Notes: generated by a model not told the origin, from the sequence alone. Counted from the first letter of the stretch, positions 24,543 to 32,336 are shown. The stretch: 35,338 bases of DNA from Clostridium sp. (GCA_029851835.1 JARKVD010000015.1:1-35338), one strand, 5' to 3'. Made by a program: numbers and translations.

Positions 24543-24755
24543 TTATTTTAATAGCTTAGATAAATCTAAGCCGCTTTTCATTGCTTTCATATTTTCTTCT
24601 TTAACTCTCTCATATACTTCTTTTCTAAGTATAGTTACATCCTTAGGGGCATTTATTCCAAGCTTAACACTTCCATCTTCCAGCTTTATTACAGCTATCT
24701 CGATATTTTCCCCTATTAATATTGACTCTTCTTTCTTTCTAGTAATTACTAACAT
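24543..24755 (-). CDS. csrA: Translational regulator CsrA
   Basis: CsrA is a dimeric RNA-binding protein that represses translation by covering GGA motifs near ribosome binding sites. The 70-residue protein is canonical: [20 protein letters not shown], then [23 protein letters not shown]. The key residues Arg6 in TRKK and the Arg-Lys pair of ILRKEVY are present. Its start overlaps the fliW end by 17 bases, so antagonist and regulator are co-translated. The likely target is the flagellin leader (22163-22192). Confidence 0.97.
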   Translation of the reverse strand: MLVITRKKEESILIGENIEIAVIKLEDGSVKLGINAPKDVTILRKEVYERVKEENMKAMKSGLDLSKLLK

Positions 24756-25134
24756 TTTCTTCTCTCCTTATTAAAGGATGCTTTGTACTATAGGTATCAT
24801 TCTGCATTATGAACTGCTTACCTAAGTTATTCTTAACATTTATAATTATAGGAGCCTTAAGATTCGCTGTTGAAGTCTCTATTGAATCACCTAAAGTTAC
24901 TATGTTAAGCATTAAAACATCACTTGGATTTTCTATTTCTAACTCTCTTACAGTTTCTTTATCCAAGTTTATTTCATATTTCCCAAAAAAGTCAAAGGGT
25001 GATATAACTAAAAAGCTGATTTCTTCATTATCTGATAATAAAACTTTAAATCTATTATTCCCCTCTACGTCATTAATACTGAAATTCTTAAGATGTTCTA
25101 CCCCTGGTATTCCCCTTTTAAAAACAATCTTCAT
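24739..25134 (-). CDS. fliW: Flagellar assembly factor FliW, CsrA antagonist
   Basis: FliW binds either flagellin or CsrA; free FliW relieves CsrA repression of flagellin translation. The 131-residue protein has the family pattern [62 protein letters not shown] and ends near the typical YSTKHPLI. It lies after flgL by 10 bp and overlaps csrA. Complete and typical length. Confidence 0.96.
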   Translation of the reverse strand: MKIVFKRGIPGVEHLKNFSINDVEGNNRFKVLLSDNEEISFLVISPFDFFGKYEINLDKETVRELEIENPSDVLMLNIVTLGDSIETSTANLKAPIIINVKNNLGKQFIMQNDTYSTKHPLIRREENVSNY

Positions 25135-25144
25135 TTTTATTCCC

Positions 25145-26050
25145 CTATCTTAAATAATCTAATAATGTAGGCTGTATCATTTTAGCTCCAACCTGCATAC
25201 ATGAATTATAAACCATCTGAGCTGATGTTAATTCTATATACTTTTCAGCCCAGTCCACATCCTGTATTCCTGAATATGTACCCTTAAGTGTTAATATATT
25301 TTCCTCGTTGTTAGATTTTACATTCTCAACGGTATTAGTTCTTGCTCCAATAGCTGACCTACTATCTAATATGTGTGTAAGATACTCACCTACCTGTCCA
25401 TTTAACTCCTGAAGCTTTTCTGTATCCGCTGGAGTCTTTCCAAGCTCCTGTACAATGTTGTTTAGCAGATCTAATCCCTTTGATCCATCTGTCACTTGAT
25501 CCATTGTTAAGTTATAATCTAAAACAATACCTGCAGAAATATCTGCCTTAAGCTTGTCTTCATTTGCAATATCCTTAACTCTTAGCTCTACAGTTCCATC
25601 TGGATGCTCAAAAATTTCCACTGGCGGCTCATCCGTGGTGCTTCCTCCAAATATATATCTTCCTGCATAACTTGAGTTTAAAGCTTCCCCGATTTGCTTC
25701 ATTTTTTCGTTAACTTCACTTCTTATGGCACTTATTTCATCTTCACCATAAGCTCCACTGATAGAAGTTAAAAGCACCTTTATCTCACTAGCTATATTTC
25801 CAATACTGTCTAATGCATCGTCGGTAGTATTTAGCCATCCTATAATTTCATCACAGTTGTAATTATACTTTTCTACATCGTTTACTTCATTTTGTAGGTT
25901 TAATGCTTTAATAGCATCATAGGGATTATCCGAAACTCTATTAATTTCTTTTCCTGAGTTTAATTGCTTATTTAACTTATTTATAGATTGAAGATTACTT
26001 TGAACATCCTTAAGGTATGTGTTTGTCATAGCTCTATTTGTAACTCTCAT
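25145..26050 (-). CDS. flgL: Hook-filament junction protein FlgL
   Basis: The 301-residue protein is the second junction protein (HAP3). It is flagellin-like at the start (MRVTNRAMTNTYLKDVQSNL, LNSGKEINRVSDNPYDAIKAL) and at the end (SAQMVYNSCMQVGAKMIQPTLLDYLR). The family motif GRYIFGGSTTDEPP lies near residue 130. It starts 13 bp after flgK. Export is through the flagellar system, with FlgN as expected chaperone. Confidence 0.96.
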   Translation of the reverse strand: MRVTNRAMTNTYLKDVQSNLQSINKLNKQLNSGKEINRVSDNPYDAIKALNLQNEVNDVEKYNYNCDEIIGWLNTTDDALDSIGNIASEIKVLLTSISGAYGEDEISAIRSEVNEKMKQIGEALNSSYAGRYIFGGSTTDEPPVEIFEHPDGTVELRVKDIANEDKLKADISAGIVLDYNLTMDQVTDGSKGLDLLNNIVQELGKTPADTEKLQELNGQVGEYLTHILDSRSAIGARTNTVENVKSNNEENILTLKGTYSGIQDVDWAEKYIELTSAQMVYNSCMQVGAKMIQPTLLDYLR

Positions 26051-26063
26051 AATCTTACTCCTC

Positions 26064-27353
26064 CTATCTTACTAATCCATTTACCACTACATCAAGCAGT
26101 GAATCTATTGTAGAAATAACCTTTGCACTTGCACTGTAAGCATGTTGGAATTGAATTAAGCTTATCATCTCTTCATCTAAAGATACTCCTGAAACACTAA
26201 GTCTTGAATTATCTATGCTAAGCATCAGCTGGCTTTGGTTCTTTTCCTCTCTAACTACACTTTGAGTTGCATGTCCTAGCTTTTCTATTATTGAGTTATA
26301 GTAATTATTTATTGTCACATCTTTGCCATGGATATTAATTTTTTCATCTTTAAGCTTATAAAGCTTAAGACCTGTTTCTGTTGTTACCTTTATTGCGTTT
26401 GGATCATTGGCAAATTCATCATTAACCTTTAAAATAGGATCTCCTGAACCGTCAAAAACAAATATATCCTTTGTATCTCCTGGTTCCAGACCAGCATTAT
26501 ATATATCATTTACACTCTTAGCAACACCTTCTGCTAAAGTCTTTAGATCATTCATATAAGACTCGATCTCTCCAGCCATTTTTAATGCTCCACTTAACTC
26601 TCCTGAAGAATCAATAGCAGCCAGTTCATCTATAGTTACTGAACCATCACTCATGGCAGCTTTCACATCATCACTTTGAATATTAAGCTTAAAGCTAAGA
26701 TCATCTAAAATTCTGTCTCTTTCATCCATTAAATCGTTAGGAGACTTTCCACTATTTTGTATTATTTTTATGTTCTTTTCTAGATCCTCCAATGAAGTTA
26801 ACATTGAGTTTACATCACTTACAATATCCGAAGTTTGTTTATCAATGTTTTCCTTTAGCTTCCCAAGCTTATTGTAAGCTTGACTTATATTGTTTGATAG
26901 AAATTTTGCATTTTCGATTACAATATTTTTAGCCCCAGCATTGTTTGGATCCTTAGATATCTCATGCCACCCATTAAAAAACTTATTTAAGGAAGCTGAA
27001 ATAGCATTATCCGATGGCTCATTAAATATATTCTCCATATTGCTGTAATAATCATACTTAACACTTATCTCACCGTAAATGTGACTTTCATTTCTATATT
27101 GAAAATCATAAAAAGAATTTCTTATTCTAGTTATATCCGTAACCTGTACCCCAGTTCCAAGCTGACCAGCACCTAAGTGACTACTCATTAATCCTGGTTG
27201 GCTGAAAGGTCTGTTCGCCGTTTGCTCAACTCTCTGCCTTGTATATCCTGGAGTATTTAAGTTATTTATATTATGGGAAGTTGTTTGAATAGCTGTTTGA
27301 CTTGCACTCATTCCGGACGCTGCTGAGTGAAGGGTTCCTAATAAATTCGACAT
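26064..27353 (-). CDS. flgK: Hook-filament junction protein FlgK
   Basis: FlgK (HAP1) joins the hook to the filament. The 429-residue protein begins MSNLLGTLHSAASGMSASQ with NHN-type motif TSHNINNLNTPGYTRQRV. The typical FYDFQYRNES region is near residue 92 and it ends with FQHAYSASAKVISTIDSLLD. ATG 27351-27353 has AAGGAGG before it; the in-frame start nine codons earlier lies in the leader. A tiny ORF (27365-27400) ends inside its binding site. Confidence 0.96.
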   Translation of the reverse strand: MSNLLGTLHSAASGMSASQTAIQTTSHNINNLNTPGYTRQRVEQTANRPFSQPGLMSSHLGAGQLGTGVQVTDITRIRNSFYDFQYRNESHIYGEISVKYDYYSNMENIFNEPSDNAISASLNKFFNGWHEISKDPNNAGAKNIVIENAKFLSNNISQAYNKLGKLKENIDKQTSDIVSDVNSMLTSLEDLEKNIKIIQNSGKSPNDLMDERDRILDDLSFKLNIQSDDVKAAMSDGSVTIDELAAIDSSGELSGALKMAGEIESYMNDLKTLAEGVAKSVNDIYNAGLEPGDTKDIFVFDGSGDPILKVNDEFANDPNAIKVTTETGLKLYKLKDEKINIHGKDVTINNYYNSIIEKLGHATQSVVREEKNQSQLMLSIDNSRLSVSGVSLDEEMISLIQFQHAYSASAKVISTIDSLLDVVVNGLVR

Positions 27354-27364
27354 ATGTATCCTCC

Positions 27365-27400
27365 TTAAGTGAATGTCCAAATCTTTGATTTGGCTAACAT
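27365..27400 (-). CDS. Possible 11-residue leader peptide before flgK
   Basis: ATG to TAA encodes MLAKSKIWTFT. AAAGGAG lies seven bases before the ATG, and the stop TAA overlaps the AAGGAGG binding site of flgK, a layout that would allow reinitiation or coupling. The same stretch is one copy of a 43-bp imperfect repeat, so the frame could be chance. No family known to me. Confidence 0.3.
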   Translation of the reverse strand: MLAKSKIWTFT

Positions 27401-27407
27401 GAATTTA
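27365..27407. repeat. 43-bp imperfect repeat, copy A (upstream of flgK)
   Basis: About 30 of 43 positions match copy B at 28148-28190 in the same orientation. Shared blocks are TTAAGT, AAATC, TTGATTT and CTAAC. Copies lie in the two spacers flanking flgN-flgM. On the minus strand both read F-x-L-x-K-S-x-I in the same frame, with stop codons in copy B. Confidence 0.65.
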
Positions 27408-27438
27408 CTCCTTTGAATAAATATGAGAAGAAGTTTTA

Positions 27439-27849
27439 TTATTTACCCACTTTTCCATAGGAATCATATGTTCCTACAGATTTTTGTGGCTTGATTACAC
27501 TTATCATTTTATTGGTAAAAAATAAATTTTGTTTTATTAGCGTGTCATTAGTACTTTTTTGTGTTTCCAGATTATTTAATAAACCTTTTATTTCTTTATA
27601 CACCTCTTTAATATGATTATCATCACTAGTTTCTATAATCTCACTAAAACTGTCTTCTTTTACTAATCCACGTCTTTTTATTTCTACAGCCGCAATACTT
27701 TTGCCAGCTGCCTCTATGTGTTCTGTAAGCTTTTCTAAAGTCATTAACTCTTTAGCTACAATTGCTTCATGTTGTTTATCTAATAAATCAAGGAGCTCCT
27801 GTAAAAGTTTCTTCTCTTCAAACATAACTAATTTTAATTCTGGATTCAT
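27439..27849 (-). CDS. flgN: Flagellar chaperone FlgN
   Basis: FlgN escorts FlgK and FlgL to the export gate. The 136-residue protein is helical and charged with the FlgN-type pattern LLQELLDLLDKQHEAIVAKELMTLEKL and a middle NLETQKSTNDTLIKQNLFFTNKM. It sits between flgM and flgK, the standard place. The start ATG follows AAAGGAGAATAACTG. Four bases separate it from flgM. Confidence 0.9.
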   Translation of the reverse strand: MNPELKLVMFEEKKLLQELLDLLDKQHEAIVAKELMTLEKLTEHIEAAGKSIAAVEIKRRGLVKEDSFSEIIETSDDNHIKEVYKEIKGLLNNLETQKSTNDTLIKQNLFFTNKMISVIKPQKSVGTYDSYGKVGK

Positions 27850-27853
27850 TCAG

Positions 27854-28123
27854 TTATTCTCCTTTTGTTGCTTCAATAATTTTTTTAGCTACAGCTTTTG
27901 AATTAACATTATAAGTTCCTTGCTTTATTCTACTTTTTATCTCATTAATTTTATCTATGTCTAAATTCTCGTTATCACCATTCATCTTGCTTAAGTATTT
28001 AGCATCTTCTGAAATAGTAACTTTATCTTTATTCTGCTTGTTCATTTCTCCTTGCTTTAGAGGCTGTCTTTGCTTATTATATGGATTTATCATAATATTT
28101 CTTTGTACAGAATGAACTTTCAT
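27854..28123 (-). CDS. flgM: Anti-sigma-28 factor FlgM
   Basis: FlgM holds sigma-D inactive until the hook is complete, then is exported. The 89-residue protein has a polar, unfolded-looking N-terminal half and a C-terminal sigma-binding part: VTISEDAKYLSKM, IDKINEIKSRIKQGTYNVNSKAVAKKIIE, the family core. The binding site is GGAGGTAAGGAA. A perfect sigma-D promoter lies 170 bases upstream, giving autoregulation by its own target. Confidence 0.94.
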   Translation of the reverse strand: MKVHSVQRNIMINPYNKQRQPLKQGEMNKQNKDKVTISEDAKYLSKMNGDNENLDIDKINEIKSRIKQGTYNVNSKAVAKKIIEATKGE

Positions 28124-28147
28124 TTCCTTACCTCCATAACTTTTTTC

Positions 28148-28190
28148 TTAAGTACGCATCTAAATCCTTGATTTTCCTAACGCGAACTTA
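28148..28190. repeat. 43-bp imperfect repeat, copy B (upstream of flgM)
   Basis: The copy lies in the flgM leader between the sigma-D start and the gene. It matches copy A at 27365-27407 in about 30 of 43 positions. It reads FALGKSRI then stop on the minus strand. It may belong to a dispersed intergenic repeat family of the host genome; that cannot be tested here. Confidence 0.6.
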
Positions 28191-28289
28191 ATTAAGAGCT
28201 TAAATCTTTCATGTAGTTCCCCTAACTTACTCTTTGACCCCTTCTTCCAACCCATGTGAAAAGAAGTTTCCTTTACCATCATTTTATTA

Positions 28290-28316
28290 TTATCGGCATA
28301 AAAGTAATTTTATTTA
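28290..28316 (-). promoter_or_regulatory. Sigma-D (sigma-28) promoter of the flgM late operon
   Basis: On the minus strand TAAA (28313-28316), 15 bp and GCCGATAA (28290-28297) match the sigma-28 consensus exactly. Start expected near 28283, leader about 160 bases. It should serve flgM-flgN-flgK-flgL-fliW-csrA-fliS-fliD-fliT. Confidence 0.92.
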
Positions 28317-28321
28317 GGTTT

Positions 28322-28366
28322 AAAAAAATTTAATGAGTGCATACCTTTTATCAGCTCTACACTCAT
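28322..28366 (-). terminator. Intrinsic terminator after the second fliN-like gene
   Basis: On the minus strand arms ATGAGTG and CACTCAT around a 20-base loop are followed by TAAATTTTTTT. It separates the transglycosylase-yaaR-fliN-like unit from the flgM operon. Confidence 0.72.
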
Positions 28367-28384
28367 CTACTATTTCTACTATTT

Positions 28385-28699
28385 TTAATCAAATTTATTC
28401 TTAAAGTCTAAAAGTCTCACAGATATTTTATCATCAACTTTAATCGGTTCTCCAAAGGCAACCGCTTTATTGTTAATATTAATATCTAAATCCTCATCCA
28501 CTGTTTTATCTAAAAATATAATATCTCCAGTTTTAAAATCTAAAATATCCTTTATACTGGTTTTACAGCTTCCCACAGTCACACTAACTTCCAGCTTTGC
28601 ATTTAGTATGGCACTTTTATTATCAAACTCTTCAATTTCTTTAACATTTAAAGATTCAAATTCAACTTCATATAGCTTCTCTTTTAATCCTGCTTCCAT
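28385..28699 (-). CDS. Second FliN-like SpoA-domain protein
   Basis: The 104-residue protein has a 30-residue N-terminal extension and one SpoA domain (about 33-100): LNAKLEVSVTVGSCKTSIKD, ILDFKTGDIIFLDK, NNKAVAFGEPI, ISVRLLDF. This is the FliN/FliM C-terminal fold, and the canonical FliN is encoded at 224-487. It could be an alternative or extra C-ring subunit or an adaptor. It is last in a three-gene unit with yaaR and a lytic transglycosylase. The binding site is AAAGGGGATTAAG. The domain is clear; the role is not known. Confidence 0.8.
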   Translation of the reverse strand: MEAGLKEKLYEVEFESLNVKEIEEFDNKSAILNAKLEVSVTVGSCKTSIKDILDFKTGDIIFLDKTVDEDLDININNKAVAFGEPIKVDDKISVRLLDFKNKFD

Positions 28700-28710
28700 C
28701 TTAATCCCCT

Positions 28711-29133
28711 TTACTTATAGATATCCACTAGCAATCCCTGTATATTATCTATTGTTGCTGATATATCTAAGTTTTCTTTTTCTTCCTTCAATATTTCCTG
28801 TGTCAAACTCTCTAACTTTTCATTAATAGTCTCCACCGTAGAATAATATTGACTCTCCCAGAAACCTATATTTTTATTTAAAGCATAGGTATAATCCACC
28901 ACAGTTTTTAAATAATTTTTAATTGTATCCTTATAGCTTTTCACATCAGCATAGGTTTTCGTTATTACCAACCTATTTCCCTTTTTTTTTATGTCTTTTA
29001 TATAATTCTCTAGCTCTTCTTTTGTTGCAGACCTATATGACTTTGCCAGGTTATCTGAAAAACCGCCCTTAGTGCTGATGGACTTTTCCTGCAACTTCAT
29101 GTTTCTGCTGACATTTACCCCTTCAATCTTCAT
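28711..29133 (-). CDS. YaaR-family (DUF327) protein
   Basis: The 140-residue protein matches the YaaR/DUF327 family in its core LVITKTYADVKSYKDTIKNYL and the following TVVDYTYALN. A helical C-terminal half follows. The family is widespread in Firmicutes and its biochemical role is not defined. The N-terminus (SRNMKLQEKSISTKGGFSDNL) is polar and unstructured-looking. It lies between the transglycosylase gene (1-bp gap) and the FliN-like gene (11-bp gap), so it is probably linked with flagellar or wall work. Confidence 0.8.
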   Translation of the reverse strand: MKIEGVNVSRNMKLQEKSISTKGGFSDNLAKSYRSATKEELENYIKDIKKKGNRLVITKTYADVKSYKDTIKNYLKTVVDYTYALNKNIGFWESQYYSTVETINEKLESLTQEILKEEKENLDISATIDNIQGLLVDIYK

Positions 29134-29134
29134 A

Positions 29135-29785
29135 TTATATTCCTCTATAATACTCCATTACCTTAGGAACATAATTTTGAGTTTCCTTAGGCATCTTATA
29201 TATATCATTTATAGAGGTTACCCCCCTGTTCATCATTCTTGTTGGCCCACCGTTATAAGCCATTAGAGCCATTTCAATATCCCCATTATATCTATCTATG
29301 TATTCCTTTATATGACGTACTCCTCCATCAATATTCTGCTCAATGTTTAATGGATCTGTAATCCCTAAAGTTGTACAATTTTCTGGCATGAGCTGCATAA
29401 GTCCCCTTGCTCCAGCAGAAGATACCACATTAGGATCAAAGTTAGATTCTACCTTGATTATAGCTCTTATAAGGTTTGAATCTACTCCATATTTTGTTGA
29501 AGATTTTTCTATTGCTGCTGCAATTCTTTCATCTGTATTAAGGTTTTTATTATTTATTGTTGTTACATTATTAAAATTTCCCATGACATTATTTAATAAT
29601 AATGAGCTATCTGATTGACTTCCAGCTCTTTGATTTTGTTCCTTCATTGCTCTAAACAGGTTTTCAAGAACCATATTAAACATATCTGAAGTGGTGCTGT
29701 TATTAGAGCCGCACTTACACCCACTTAAACTTTCTATACTTGAAAGGCCCGCAATATTATTTAGACCTTGTAGTTTATCTATCAC
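29135..29785 (-). CDS. Leaderless lytic transglycosylase (SLT domain)
   Basis: The enzyme cleaves the MurNAc-GlcNAc glycan backbone. The 216-residue protein has an SLT domain at about 88-210: YGVDSNLIRAIIKVESNFDP (catalytic Glu in KVESNF), SSAGARGLMQLMPENC, NIDGGVRHIKEYIDRY, MALMAYNGGPTRM and NYVPKVMEYY. The start is GTG behind AGAGGTGATTTT. No signal peptide is visible: the first 80 residues are polar with a CKCG pair. Export through the flagellar type III system, as for FlgJ, is an attractive inference because no flgJ is otherwise present. It is first in a unit with yaaR and a FliN-like gene. Confidence 0.88.
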   Translation of the reverse strand: MIDKLQGLNNIAGLSSIESLSGCKCGSNNSTTSDMFNMVLENLFRAMKEQNQRAGSQSDSSLLLNNVMGNFNNVTTINNKNLNTDERIAAAIEKSSTKYGVDSNLIRAIIKVESNFDPNVVSSAGARGLMQLMPENCTTLGITDPLNIEQNIDGGVRHIKEYIDRYNGDIEMALMAYNGGPTRMMNRGVTSINDIYKMPKETQNYVPKVMEYYRGI

Positions 29786-29984
29786 AAAATCACCTCTAAA
29801 CGTAATTAAATCTCTAAACCTTTTAACTTAGTTAATAATTTTATATATACGGATAAACACAACATAACTTAATACCCTAAAATGAACCTATATAAAATCT
29901 TTTCTCATGTTGTAGCATATAGTACCTTTTGGAAATGTAAGGGTTCCCTTGTGCTCTTAAGGCGTAATATAGGGTTATTCAGTT

Positions 29985-30013
29985 TTGACTTTACTTATTT
30001 ATAAAGTTATACT
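29985..30013 (+). promoter_or_regulatory. Sigma-A promoter of tRNA-fMet
   Basis: TTGACT (29985-29990), a 17-bp spacer and TATACT (30008-30013) precede the tRNA by about 40 bases. The match to consensus is strong. The rest of 29786-29984 holds only a weak AT-rich region that must include the promoter of the minus-strand transglycosylase gene; no convincing box could be fixed. Confidence 0.8.
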
Positions 30014-30053
30014 TAGTTCACAAGTTAGGTAATCCAATTTGTAAACTTAATAT

Positions 30054-30129
30054 CGCGAGATGGAGCAGTTGGCAGCTCGTTGGGCTCATAACCCAAAGGT
30101 CGTAGGTTCAAGTCCTGCTCTCGCAACCA
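30054..30129 (+). tRNA. Initiator tRNA-fMet (CAT anticodon), CCA encoded
   Basis: All four stems can be traced. The acceptor is CGCGAGA with TCTCGCA, which leaves a C1-A72 mismatch, the hallmark of bacterial initiator tRNA. The D stem is GAGC/GCTC. The anticodon stem TTGGG/CCCAA has three consecutive G-C pairs, also an initiator mark, with loop CTCATAA. The T arm is GTAGG-TTCAAGT-CCTGC. A, then CCA, ends the gene. It lies alone, opposite to its neighbours in strand. Confidence 0.96.
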
Positions 30130-30159
30130 AAAAAACTTGCATTTATTGCAAGTTTTTTT
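30130..30159 (+). terminator. Bidirectional intrinsic terminator between tRNA-fMet and the J-domain-like gene
   Basis: Arms AAAAAACTTGCA and TGCAAGTTTTTTT around a short loop start one base after the tRNA CCA. Both strands give a T-run after the stem, so it should stop the tRNA transcript and also the convergent minus-strand gene ending at 30218. Confidence 0.88.
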
Positions 30160-30217
30160 ATTTTATTTATATTTGAAGATTTTATTTTAAAGCGTAACTC
30201 TTCTTACATTATTAATG

Positions 30218-30976
30218 CTAAAATACATAGCTTTTCAATTTATCATTTACACCACCAATAATTGATGGAACAATCCTCACTATTCCTGGTAAAAACAATG
30301 CAATAATAAAGGCAACAGCACATAAAATGAATATATCATATCTAATAGCATGTCCTATATAAATTTGATATCCATGTATAGATGCGCCTCCAATTGCAGC
30401 AACCATAATCAGCCTTGATGCCAGCCAAGATGCTAAACTGATTACTTTACATAGTAACAGTATGGTTGATAAAACAACTATTAAAACTAAAGCTACAGCT
30501 TTTAATGGTAGCTGTAATAATGCACTACTTATTGAAGATTCTCTTTGCGCATTAACCTCACTCTTTCTCCTGGTAGTACTTTTATCAGGCTCTTTTTTTG
30601 CCTTACTCACTTTATATGAAGTACTTTTGCTACTACTTTTCTTTTTTACCGAAGAAGTTTTAGGTGAAACTTTCTTTTTCGGCTTAACTCTAGAATTATA
30701 ATCTTCTATTTTACTACTTTCCCATTCAAAATTATCTTCTAAATGCTCAAACCCACTAAACTCATCTATTCCCATACCCATGGTGTTATCCGCATGAAGC
30801 CTTGATTTTTCAAGCTTTATATCTTCATAAGCCTTATCAAAAACCTTTATAAAGGCCTTTGCTCTTTTCTCATCATTTATATCCTTCTTAAATTCACTGA
30901 TCTTTTTCTCATAAGCCTTTGTTACTTCTTCCATAGTGGCGTTTTTATCAACACCTAAAATCTTGTAATGTTCCAT
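30218..30976 (-). CDS. Membrane-anchored J-domain-like protein without HPD motif
   Basis: The first 60 residues follow the DnaJ J-domain: MEHYKILGVDKNATMEEVTKAYEKK, then helix III AFIKVFDKAYEDIK. The HPD tripeptide needed to stimulate Hsp70 ATPase is replaced by KKD (SEFKKDIND). Residues about 95-150 are a Lys/Ser-rich linker and about 155-245 form three or four membrane helices, so the J-like part would be held at the membrane, probably facing the cytosol. The gene is monocistronic with a promoter at 31028-31056. Function is unknown; it is unlikely to be a normal DnaK co-chaperone. Confidence 0.75.
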   Translation of the reverse strand: MEHYKILGVDKNATMEEVTKAYEKKISEFKKDINDEKRAKAFIKVFDKAYEDIKLEKSRLHADNTMGMGIDEFSGFEHLEDNFEWESSKIEDYNSRVKPKKKVSPKTSSVKKKSSSKSTSYKVSKAKKEPDKSTTRRKSEVNAQRESSISSALLQLPLKAVALVLIVVLSTILLLCKVISLASWLASRLIMVAAIGGASIHGYQIYIGHAIRYDIFILCAVAFIIALFLPGIVRIVPSIIGGVNDKLKSYVF

Positions 30977-31027
30977 ATCTCCCCATCTCCATATTAATTT
31001 AAATCTTTTGTTTTATTTTTAGTATCT

Positions 31028-31056
31028 ATTATATCAACTTTTTTAAATTTTGATAA
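31028..31056 (-). promoter_or_regulatory. Promoter of the J-domain-like gene
   Basis: On the minus strand TTATCA (31051-31056), 17 bp and perfect TATAAT (31028-31033) lie about 50 bases before the ATG of the gene at 30976. Confidence 0.65.
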
Positions 31057-31097
31057 AGGTAATTATATCCTTTTAATTTTAATAACCACTTCTTCCT

Positions 31098-31148
31098 AAA
31101 AATTTAAAGACTGAACTCTCCCTTTAAACTCTTAGGTAAAGTTCAGTC
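31098..31148 (-). terminator. Intrinsic terminator after the second fliB-family gene
   Basis: On the minus strand GACTGAACT (31140-31148) and AGTTCAGTC (31109-31117) pair across an imperfect inner stem (TTTACC with GGGAGA region) and are followed by TTTAAATTTTT. It begins just after the stop at 31154. Confidence 0.8.
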
Positions 31149-31153
31149 CTTAT

Positions 31154-32314
31154 CTATTCACTGGCTAATATAGTAATCATGTTCATTACAGAAAATATAT
31201 CCTTAGTATAGAAATCCTCTTCTAAAGTATCAATATTCTCAACTAAGTGCTCCACATCCTTAGAATACATATGACTAATGTCAGCAATGTCCTCATCTGT
31301 AAGCTCATTATTCTCTATCCATGATACAATGCATAACTCTTTAATCATTAAGTAACTAAATATAGCAACTTGAATTTTACCTAAAGCATCTCTATCATAA
31401 ACAGCTTTCATAAAGTATCTAAACACAAAATAAACTAATATATTTTCGAATTTAAACATTTTCTCGTCATAATACTTATAGAACTCTTCATATTTGCTTA
31501 AATAAACAGCTTTATCATTTTCCTTATTCTCAAAATACTTAAAGGCTCTTTCAAGCTTAAGTGGATCCTCATTATTTATATGTTTTAAATTCTTAAGTTC
31601 CTTAAAATACTTATAAATTCTTTCAGTTCTTAGCTGAAGCTCTTCCTTAAACTGAGTTAACCCCTCACTAGCTTCACAAATGAAATCTTCATCTAGATAT
31701 TTTTCTTTAATAAGCTTTATAGCTCCTAATTCATCATTGTCTATTTTCTCTTGGACCTCTTTCATAAATGCAAGTGTTAATATTGCTCTTGCCTTAAGTT
31801 CTAAATTGCGATTTTGAAGCAGCTTAAAAACTATCTGTCTACACTGCATAAGTTCCATATAAAGCCTTCCATCAATATCATTCTCTGATAATATAAACTC
31901 ATCATTTTCAGTTAATTCAAATTCAACTCTTTCAGAGCTTCCAAGGATTATTCTTGCAGCCTCAGGACAGGAAAGAGATATCCCAACCTCTCTAAGGTTA
32001 CCAAATTCCTCTGTATATCTCGGAAACTGTTGACATGTATGACAAAGATATCCCTCTCCTAGTTCTGAATATATATCACAAAGCTTACTTCCATTTAAAA
32101 AGGGACAATTATTATTTTTCAACACAAAAATATTGTCCTCACCATCATTGATAATTTCCTTTCTTAATCTATCTCCAAAGGAACCTTTAACCTTCTGGTA
32201 AGCCTCATAAGCATCATCATCAATTACAACTTCCCATCCAGCACAACAGGTGTCCTCACACTTATCTGCTATACACTTAAACTCATTAAAATACTTTGGC
32301 ACCCTTATTTTCAT
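31154..32314 (-). CDS. Second FliB-family lysine-N-methylase paralogue
   Basis: The 386-residue protein shares the FliB signature with the gene at 20017-21234: C14-x4-C19-x3-C23-C24 (FKCIADKCEDTCCAGW), NCPFLNGSKLCDIY, GEGYLCHTCQQFPR and LSCPEAARIIL. The rest is helical and diverged. It stands alone with a TTGACA/TATACT promoter and its own terminator, outside the flagellar units. It may modify another protein, or flagellin under non-motile control. Start ATG has GGAGGGAAGATAA before it. Family firm, substrate unknown. Confidence 0.88.
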   Translation of the reverse strand: MKIRVPKYFNEFKCIADKCEDTCCAGWEVVIDDDAYEAYQKVKGSFGDRLRKEIINDGEDNIFVLKNNNCPFLNGSKLCDIYSELGEGYLCHTCQQFPRYTEEFGNLREVGISLSCPEAARIILGSSERVEFELTENDEFILSENDIDGRLYMELMQCRQIVFKLLQNRNLELKARAILTLAFMKEVQEKIDNDELGAIKLIKEKYLDEDFICEASEGLTQFKEELQLRTERIYKYFKELKNLKHINNEDPLKLERAFKYFENKENDKAVYLSKYEEFYKYYDEKMFKFENILVYFVFRYFMKAVYDRDALGKIQVAIFSYLMIKELCIVSWIENNELTDEDIADISHMYSKDVEHLVENIDTLEEDFYTKDIFSVMNMITILASE

Positions 32315-32336
32315 TTATCTTCCCTCCTAAAACAAA

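Noticed and set aside
29820..29870. Possible sigma-D promoter before the transglycosylase gene (TAAG, TCCGTATA)
   Set aside because: The -10 box has two wrong core bases and the spacer is 14, so it is too weak to call.
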